Shown in pieces: positions 32,781-38,132 of a DNA stretch of 38,132 nucleotides. The first letter of the stretch is position 1. Each line of letters starts with the position of its first letter. Under the pieces are notes generated by a model that had not been told where the DNA came from, searched no databases, and saw only the letters and a program-made list of their open reading frames with translations. The DNA comes from Thermoprotei archaeon. GTDB taxonomy: Archaea; Thermoproteota; Nitrososphaeria; Geothermarchaeales; JDFR-13. The stretch spans positions 1 to 38,132 of the forward strand of contig DQXH01000059.1 of assembly GCA_011043415.1 (NCBI GenBank). The letters run 5' to 3'. Both the position numbers and the translations under genes were made by a program.

Positions 32781-34952
32781 ATGGAACTGAATTACGTTAA
32801 GCTGAGAGTTAGAGACTCTTACCCTAGAGATATAGATAGGGGTATAGTCCGTATACATAGAGAGATAATGGATAAACTAGGTATTAGGGAGAGGTCTGCA
32901 GTCCTTATTGAAAAGAAGGGTAAGGCTGTAGCATGGGTTGCACCCCTATCCCGTGAAGAACCTATCGATATTATTAGGATGGATGACGACACTAGACGGA
33001 ATTTAGGAGCAAATATAAATGATTATGTAATGGTTAGGCCTATCACCCTAGCTCCGGCAAAGAAGGTGGTGCTAGTACCATATGAAAAGATCGAGAATAT
33101 AGATCGGAATTTTGAGAGGACTATACAGAATAGACTAATTAATAGACCTATTGTAAAGGGAAATATGGTATCGATAAAGTTATTTGGATCAATATTATAT
33201 TTGAGGGTAAAGAAGACATCGCCCGACTCCCCCGTTTATATCTCAGACAATACCCGAATTATAATTGCAACAGATTTATCAAGTCAACTTGATGAGACTG
33301 AAGTCCGTTATGAAGATATCGGTGGACTTGATAAGGAGATAGAGAAGATTAGAGAGATGGTTGAGTTACCTTTAAAATACCCTAAATTATTTAAGCATCT
33401 AGGTATAGAACCTCCTAAAGGCGTTCTTCTACATGGACCTCCAGGATGTGGAAAGACGTTACTGGCTAAAGCTGTAGCTAATGAGTCTGAAGCAAGCTTC
33501 TTTGCGATTAATGGACCTGAAATAACAAGTAAATATTATGGTGAGTCTGAAGCTAAATTACGTGAGATATTTAGGAAGGCCGAGGAAAACGCCCCATCCA
33601 TAATATTCATAGATGAATTAGATTCAATAGCGCCTAGGAGAGAGGAGGTTTCCGGTGAGGCTGAGAAGAGGGTGGTGGCTCAGCTACTTACATTAATGGA
33701 TGGATTAAAGAGTCGTGGTCAAGTTATCGTAATTGGTGCGACAAATAGGATAGATGCGATAGACCCTGCATTGAGGAGGCCTGGTAGATTCGATAGAGAG
33801 ATTGAGATTAGGATACCTGATGAAAAGGGGAGGTATGAAATCTTTAAAATACACACGAGGGGAATGCCACTAGCTGATGATGTCGACTTACATAAACTTG
33901 CAAGTATAACCCACGGATATACTGGGGCTGATATTCAAGCAGTATGTAGAGAAGCAGCTATGAAGGCATTGAGGAGATATCTCCCAATGATTGAGAAGTA
34001 TGAGGAAATTGGAGATATTCCGAATGAAGTATTGTCACAGATCGTGGTTACAATGAAAGACTTCATGGACGCATATAGGGAGATTGTACCCACTGCCATG
34101 AGAGAAGTTGATATATCAATACCGAGAGTCACCTGGGATGATATCGGAGGATTAGAAGATGTAAAGAGAATTTTAATGGAGAATATTGAATGGCCCCTTA
34201 AAAAACCGGATAAATTTAAGAAATTTGGAATAGATCCTCCGAAGGGAATATTGCTATACGGTCCACCAGGTACTGGAAAGACCTTGTTAGCACAGGCAAT
34301 AGCGAATGAGACTAATATGAATTTTATTGTAGTTAAGGGTCCCGAGCTACTGAGTAAATGGGTGGGTGAATCTGAGAAGGGAATAAGAAGAGTCTTTAAA
34401 CGCGCCCGTGAAGTAGCCCCATCCATAATATTCTTTGATGAGATAGAGGCTTTAGTACCTGAAAGAGGTATGGATCTAAGTTCAGGTGTGACAAACAGGG
34501 TTATCAGCCAGTTTCTAACTTAATTCGATGGTATAACGAGGCTTGAGGATGTCATCGTAATTGGTGCGACAAATAGGCCTGACATGGTTGATAAAGCGTT
34601 GCTAAGACCAGGCCGTATGGACTTGCTTATATATGTGCCGCCTCCTGATGTGAATGCTCGATACAGTATATTAAAGATTCACACACGGAATATTCCTCTC
34701 GATGATACCGTCGATTTAAAGAAGTTAGCTGAATTAACTGAATATTATACTGGAGCCGATTTAAAGGCTTTAGTTAGGGAAGCGGCGATGAATGCCTTAC
34801 GAATTGATAGAGAAGCCGTTTCATTTGAGGACTTCCTTATGGCGATGGAGAAGGTGAAACCTTCGTTAAATGACGCGATAATAGAATGGTATGAGAATTA
34901 TGGTAAGAAGATGCAGGTGAGGAAGATAGGGCTACCTGCGGCATTTGCATGA
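32781..34952 (+). pseudogene. cdc48: Cdc48/VAT AAA+ ATPase with an in-frame TAA in the D2 domain
   Basis: The frame encodes the whole 720-residue protein: N domain ([15 protein letters not shown]), D1 (Walker A GPPGCGKT, Walker [12 protein letters not shown], sensor [19 protein letters not shown]) and D2 ([21 protein letters not shown]). At 34521-34523 a TAA stands where the family has Glu (LLTELDG; here FLT-stop-FDG). The same frame then continues with [14 protein letters not shown], arginine fingers and the C-terminal tail to 34952. If real, the product ends after 580 residues without the D2 sensor and arginine finger. Cdc48 unfolds proteins for the proteasome. Confidence 0.92.
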
Positions 34953-35221
34953 GGATTGAGAATATGGAGGAGCGCTGGATAATACGCCCCTTACATAATT
35001 TCCTATATCAGTTGATTAAGAATTTAATTAGTAAAAAGAGGGTGAAGGGTATGGCGGATTTCATAACTCTAGATGAGATCGTTCATGAGATAAGGGAGAG
35101 TAGACTTGAGATAGATATTGATGAAATATTAAGTAATTTGTTAAAGCTTGAGGCGTGGGAATATATAAATGTAACTAATAATGGAGCGACGTTGGAGATA
35201 AGGTTGGAGGAGGGAGCCTGA
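34949..35221 (+). CDS. 90-aa protein of unknown function between cdc48 and fen1
   Basis: I do not recognise this family. The N-terminal third is basic and helical (HNFLYQLIKNLISKKR). The rest, from MADFITLDEIVHEIRESRLE to YINVTNNGATLEIRLEEGA, looks like a small winged-helix: three predicted helices and a two-strand wing. Its ATG overlaps the cdc48 stop (ATGA), which suggests coupled translation. Its final codons (GAG GAG GGA) serve as the fen1 ribosome site. A DNA- or protein-binding role is possible but not shown. Confidence 0.7.
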   Translation: MRIENMEERWIIRPLHNFLYQLIKNLISKKRVKGMADFITLDEIVHEIRESRLEIDIDEILSNLLKLEAWEYINVTNNGATLEIRLEEGA

Positions 35222-36241
35222 ATGGGGGTTAATATAGGACCACTAATCTCCGAGTTTAAAATAAAGAAGTCTTTTCCAGATTTTAGAAATAAGGTTATTG
35301 TTATAGATGCCTATAATGCAATATATCAATTTTTAACCACTATAAGGGACCAGACTGGCAAGCCGTTGAGAGATAAATATGGTAGGGTAACTAGCCATTT
35401 AAGTGGATTACTCTATAGAAACGTCAATTTACTTAAGGAGAAAATTAAGTTAGTATATGTGTTTGACGGTAAACCTCCTCTTAGAAAGATGAAGGAGCTT
35501 GAGAAGAGGAAGGTCATAAAAAGTGAGAGTTATCAGAAATATCTTGAAGCTATAGAAAGAAAGGATTGGGAGGAGGCGAGGAAATATGCTGCATTAGCAG
35601 CTACTTTAGAGGAATATATGGTGAATGACGCTAAGAAATTGCTGGAGCTACTTGGTATACCAGTTGTACAGGCACCTTCTGAGGGTGAGGCACAAGCTAG
35701 TTATATTGTTAAAAAGGGAGATGGATGGGCTGTAGGATCGCAAGACTATGACTCTCTATTGTTTGGGGCCACGAGAATCGTTAGAAACATTACATTAACA
35801 GGGAAGCAGAAGTATCCTAGTAAGGGTATCGAGATTAAGCTAGAACCTGAACTAATAATTTTGAAGAATGTACTAGATAATTTAAAGATAACACGTGAAC
35901 AGCTGATTGACATTGCAATAATAATTGGCACCGATTATAATGAGGGTGTCAAGGGTATAGGACCGAAGAAAGCATATGAACTTATTAAAATGTATGGATC
36001 GGCGGATAAAATACCTGAAGTCAGAAGGGTACTTTCCCCTGAGGAGATACAGGAGATTAGGGATCTGTTCCTAAATCCAGAGATTACAGATAATTATAAA
36101 TTGGAGTTTAGAGACCCTGATTATGATGGCATCATCAAATTCTTGTGTGACGAACATGATTTTAGTGTCGATAGAGTATCTAAAGCCTTGAAAGAGTTGA
36201 AAGAGAGCTTGAGTATAAGGGGACTAGATCAGTGGTTCTAG
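35222..36241 (+). CDS. fen: Flap endonuclease 1 (FEN1)
   Basis: The 339-aa structure-specific nuclease removes 5' flaps in Okazaki fragment maturation and repair. It has the N domain (KVIVIDAYNAIYQFLT, VYVFDGKPP), the I domain (APSEGEAQASYIVKKGDGWA, VGSQDYDSLLFGA) and a helix-hairpin-helix region (IGTDYNEGVKGIGPKKAYEL). The metal-binding acidic residues are present. The C-terminus SIRGLDQWF is a PCNA-interacting (PIP) box. It starts one base after its neighbour's stop and probably shares the cdc48 operon. Confidence 0.95.
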   Translation: MGVNIGPLISEFKIKKSFPDFRNKVIVIDAYNAIYQFLTTIRDQTGKPLRDKYGRVTSHLSGLLYRNVNLLKEKIKLVYVFDGKPPLRKMKELEKRKVIKSESYQKYLEAIERKDWEEARKYAALAATLEEYMVNDAKKLLELLGIPVVQAPSEGEAQASYIVKKGDGWAVGSQDYDSLLFGATRIVRNITLTGKQKYPSKGIEIKLEPELIILKNVLDNLKITREQLIDIAIIIGTDYNEGVKGIGPKKAYELIKMYGSADKIPEVRRVLSPEEIQEIRDLFLNPEITDNYKLEFRDPDYDGIIKFLCDEHDFSVDRVSKALKELKESLSIRGLDQWF

Positions 36242-36308
36242 AAGATGTTATCTATCTAATATAAAAAATTTTAAAAATAAACTTGAAGATTATAATCTAA
36301 TAAGTTTC

Positions 36309-36395
36309 GCGGCCGTGGTGTAGCCTGGAAGCACGCGGGCCTGCCAATATGTAGCAGAACGCCCGAGATCCCGGGTTCAAATCCCGGCGGCCGCA
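36309..36395 (+). tRNA. tRNA-Gly (anticodon GCC) with a 13-nt canonical intron
   Basis: The cloverleaf has acceptor GCGGCCG/CGGCCGC, D arm GTGT-AGCCTGGAA-GCAC, anticodon stem CGGGC/GCCCG, variable AGATC, T arm CCGGG-TTCAAAT-CCCGG and discriminator A. The anticodon loop becomes CTGCCAC (anticodon GCC) after removal of 13 nt between positions 37 and 38. No CCA is encoded. Confidence 0.95.
36347..36359 (+). other. 13-nt intron of tRNA-Gly at position 37/38
   Basis: ATATGTAGCAGAA is flanked by a clear BHB: outer helix CGGGC/GCCCG (the anticodon stem), 3-nt bulge AAC, 4-bp central helix CTGC/GCAG, and 3-nt bulge CAA. Cutting after the second bulge base on each side yields the 7-nt loop. This is the canonical archaeal intron position. 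Confidence 0.9.
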
Positions 36396-36454
36396 TCATA
36401 AATTAATGATAAAAACCTTATAACCTTATATTGAAAATAATAAAGTTGGTCGAT

Positions 36455-36529
<75 letters not shown>

Positions 36530-36548
36530 TTTAATAAAAGATATATGA

Positions 36549-36992
36549 TTAAATTAGTGTATCAAACTCCTTAGGAATTATAAAGATGTATCTATCTATA
36601 CATTCCCTTACAAACCCTATAGGATATATATCTTCATGTAGTCTTACAAGAAGGATCTTTATATCGTGGCTGCCACGGCTTTCTAATTCACCTCCCTTCG
36701 GTATAAAACCTTTCTTCAAAAATCTGATAAATTCGCTGTAGTCTACAATAACAAAATTTGTTTTTGCTTTACGCCCAACTAATTTTGCGAATTGTATCGT
36801 CGCTCTCCCCCTTAAATCCACTATATTCAACCCGATTGAATTAATTAGATTCGCACCTAACTTACTTAGAGTATTAAATAAATAATTGAGGTTGTCGGTA
36901 TCGATATAATAGTATTTAGATCCTACTTTAAAGAATTTACCCTTGATTTTAGATTTCTTTAACCCATATAGCTTGATAATTTCATCGATCAT
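36549..36992 (-). CDS. PUA-like protein next to NSUN methyltransferase (possible split RNA-binding module)
   Basis: The 147-aa protein (start ATG 36992, GAGGAG 7 nt upstream; the track's TTG is less likely) has a C-terminal part with a plausible PUA/RsmF-C-type pattern: NIVDLRGRATIQFAKLVGRK, VIVDYSEFIRFLKKGFIPKG, ILLVRLHEDIYPIGFVRE and IFIIPKEF. Bacterial RsmF-type and some eukaryotic m5C enzymes carry such a domain on the catalytic chain; here it would be a separate protein from the gene just upstream. The remote similarity is my reading and needs a profile search. Confidence 0.5.
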   Translation of the reverse strand: MIDEIIKLYGLKKSKIKGKFFKVGSKYYYIDTDNLNYLFNTLSKLGANLINSIGLNIVDLRGRATIQFAKLVGRKAKTNFVIVDYSEFIRFLKKGFIPKGGELESRGSHDIKILLVRLHEDIYPIGFVRECIDRYIFIIPKEFDTLI

Positions 36993-37003
36993 AGACATTC
37001 TCC

Positions 37004-37942
37004 TCAAACCTTTTTAAACACTGCAATATATAGTAGACCTATATTTCCACTATATTGCTTGTAATTTAAATCAGGTAGTATTTTAACTGTATTAGATATT
37101 GAAGAATCGTATTTTTTATTATTCCATTCAGTAACTCCCTTATAGTATTTAGCTGGAATATTTTTAGGCTTCAACACCTTTAAACCTAATTTTATACCGT
37201 ACTCGGCTACTTCTTCACACTCCTCTATAGTCAGTGTGCATGTCGAGTACACTAGTATTCCATCAACTGATAATACTTCATACATCCTCTTTAAAATACT
37301 CCTTTGAATCCTTACGTATTTGTTTATATTCCTGAGATTCTTCAGTACATCGTCGGGATTCTTGTAGAATTGGTCGATGGAGGTGCATGGGGCGTCGAAT
37401 ATTATAAGCTTAATATCATCTATTAGGGGGAAATCCTCACCCATATAACTTGTGACTATAACGTTATCGAGCCCGAGCCTATTGATATTTGAGGTCAGCC
37501 TACTTAACCTCCTTTTATATGGGTCATTCGCGATTATCAGCGGTTTATCCGGGTATAAGTAGTTGGATATTAGAAAGGTTTTTCCTCCCGGTGCTGCCGA
37601 TATATCCAGTATGATGCCATTGACCCTATCCAAGTTTATTAGAATAGGATAGAGGGAATTTACATAGTTTGTTATATAGTATAGACCCATATGATGGAAT
37701 AGATGGGAACCGATGTTATATCTTGTCATACATGCATCTTGCCGGCCATAGGATATACATTTTAAATCTGGATAAGATTCTTTGAGTATATTTGTAATTA
37801 AATCACGGTTAGTTATTAGACGCTTATTTAATATAGCTGACTTCAGAGGCCTTTCACTAAGTACCTCCGCGAGATAATATGGATCATCAATATATTGATA
37901 TCCTTTAATCATTTCCGCAAGTGCTTCAACCCGGTTTCGCAT
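37004..37942 (-). CDS. NOL1/NOP2/Sun-family RNA (cytosine-C5)-methyltransferase
   Basis: The 312-aa protein has the SAM-binding ILDISAAPGGKTFLIS motif, DAPCTS (first Cys of the pair) and VYSTCTLTIEECEEV (catalytic Cys), typical of NSUN enzymes that make m5C in tRNA or rRNA. The N-terminal part (about 1-100) lacks an obvious PUA domain. The ATG at 37942 is preferred to the TTG one codon upstream. The PUA-like gene follows 11 nt downstream and is probably co-transcribed. Confidence 0.9.
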   Translation of the reverse strand: MRNRVEALAEMIKGYQYIDDPYYLAEVLSERPLKSAILNKRLITNRDLITNILKESYPDLKCISYGRQDACMTRYNIGSHLFHHMGLYYITNYVNSLYPILINLDRVNGIILDISAAPGGKTFLISNYLYPDKPLIIANDPYKRRLSRLTSNINRLGLDNVIVTSYMGEDFPLIDDIKLIIFDAPCTSIDQFYKNPDDVLKNLRNINKYVRIQRSILKRMYEVLSVDGILVYSTCTLTIEECEEVAEYGIKLGLKVLKPKNIPAKYYKGVTEWNNKKYDSSISNTVKILPDLNYKQYSGNIGLLYIAVFKKV

Positions 37943-37998
37943 CAATCATTAAAAAGATACAAAATTATAAAAACAGAATTATTTTATATTGAATTGTA

Positions 37999-38130
37999 GG
38001 GGCCGTGGCGCAGCCAGGTAGCGCGGCGGGCTCCAGACTATATTAAGACGGGTATGATGACCTCTGGGATGATTGGAGTCTGGAGCTTTGGGATACCCGT
38101 CGGTCGTGGGTTCAAATCCCACCGGCCCCA
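37999..38130 (+). tRNA. tRNA-Trp (anticodon CCA) with a 58-nt intron
   Basis: The cloverleaf is acceptor GGGGCCG/CGGCCCC, D arm GCGC-AGCCAGGTA-GCGC, anticodon stem GCGGG/CCCGT, loop CTCCAGA (anticodon CCA), variable CGGTC, T arm GTGGG-TTCAAAT-CCCAC, discriminator A. The loop is restored by removing 58 nt between positions 37 and 38. No CCA is encoded. The tRNA is at the very end of the window but complete. Confidence 0.93.
38037..38094 (+). other. tRNA-Trp intron, C-box-bearing, complementary to both exons
   Basis: The intron could also be shifted one base (38038-38095). It contains ATGATGA at 38054-38060, a perfect C-box, and a weaker ATGATT (C'-like) at 38069-38074. GACGGGTAT (38047-38055) is the exact complement of ATACCCGTC (38093-38101), which includes the 3' anticodon-stem strand. 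AGTCTGGAGC (38077-38086) is the exact complement of GCTCCAGACT (38030-38039) with the anticodon. Some archaeal tRNA-Trp introns act as C/D guide RNAs; here no CTGA D box is visible, only GGGA next to the terminal stem. Confidence 0.75.
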
Positions 38131-38132
38131 TC

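Noticed and set aside
33935-34426. 163-aa minus-strand ORF inside cdc48
   Set aside because: It lies entirely opposite a strongly conserved AAA domain and resembles no family; a shadow ORF. The same holds for the other antisense ORFs such as 5435-5722, 6749-7102, 14416-14685 and 13301-13600.
34521-34523. TAA recoded as a sense codon
   Set aside because: Pyrrolysine uses TAG and selenocysteine TGA. Many other genes in the window end in TAA normally, so general reassignment is excluded; a sequence error or mutation is simpler.
34584-34952. Separate 122-aa gene after the cdc48 stop
   Set aside because: It is the in-frame continuation of the D2 domain; conserved residues start directly after the TAA at 34524, before this ATG, and no ribosome site precedes it.
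38054-38094. Standard C/D box guide RNA with Cm34/Um39 guides in the tRNA-Trp intron
   Set aside because: The C box is clear but no CTGA D or D' box is present, only 3 nt separate C from a CTGG, and position 39 is C. I kept only the weaker claim of a variant.

Overview
The window is a piece of an archaeal chromosome, dense with housekeeping genes and AT-rich by eye outside the RNA genes. Archaeal markers include aMBF1, TFE, NAC, KEOPS subunits, three RNase P proteins, an exosome operon, eS1/eL15/eL19/eL32/eL43 and an archaeal FEN1. Three of the five tRNA genes carry introns with bulge-helix-bulge or related structures, one at a non-canonical position. Their stems are almost all G-C although the rest of the DNA is AT-rich. 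Together this suggests a thermophile of the TACK group (Thermoproteota/Korarchaeota-like). That placement is inference; no 16S gene is present.

Layout. (1) 1-7820, minus strand: a ribosomal protein cluster reading uL22, uS3, uL29, Rpp29, uS17, uL14, uL24, eS4, uL5, uS14, uS8, uL6, eL32, eL19, uL18, uS5, uL30 and partial uL15. It starts abruptly at uL22 behind its own promoter. (2) 7919-11201: TFE, Trm56, HflX and aMBF1 on the minus strand, with NAC divergent. (3) 11213-11426: tRNA-Pro(CGG) and an intron-containing CAU tRNA, both minus. (4) 11458-21556, minus strand: an ECF transporter T-A-A module and a DHH protein lie downstream of the archaeal exosome superoperon. In transcription order that is the COG1325-type protein, Rpp30-like, Pop5, psmA, SBDS, Rrp4, Rrp41, Rrp42, eL43, Brix, Pcc1 and prefoldin beta. 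(5) 21601-26652, plus strand: Kae1, Bud32, ITPase, uS15, a RecJ-like GAN nuclease, a second Pcc1 paralogue (possible Pcc2) and eS1. (6) 26655-32664: YchF, a hydroxyacid dehydrogenase, eL15, TruD, Pth2, a geranylgeranyl-reductase-like flavoprotein, a 59-aa four-CxxC zinc protein missed by the ORF track, and aEF1B. (7) 32781-36241, plus strand: Cdc48, a 90-aa unknown and FEN1. (8) 36309-38130: tRNA-Gly(GCC), tRNA-Pro(TGG), a split NSUN methyltransferase/PUA pair (minus) and tRNA-Trp(CCA).

The genes serve translation, tRNA/rRNA maturation (RNase P, exosome, KEOPS, Trm56, TruD, NSUN), protein folding and quality control (NAC, prefoldin, proteasome, Cdc48) and DNA repair (FEN1, GAN). There is no phage, IS element, CRISPR or obvious accessory island, and no gene-free stretch longer than 300 bases.

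The main oddities are these. The tRNA-Trp intron has two interlocking perfect complementarities (10 and 9 bp) that tie it to both halves of the anticodon arm, beside a C-box-like motif. A CAU tRNA has a 15-nt intron at position 25/26 with a textbook BHB. psmA has a frameshift and cdc48 an in-frame TAA, so two partners of one degradation pathway are interrupted. The two tRNA-Pro genes differ only at position 34. A 9+9 inverted repeat lies between aMBF1 and NAC. Many proteins have C-terminal Gly/Glu codons that also spell the next gene's Shine-Dalgarno site.
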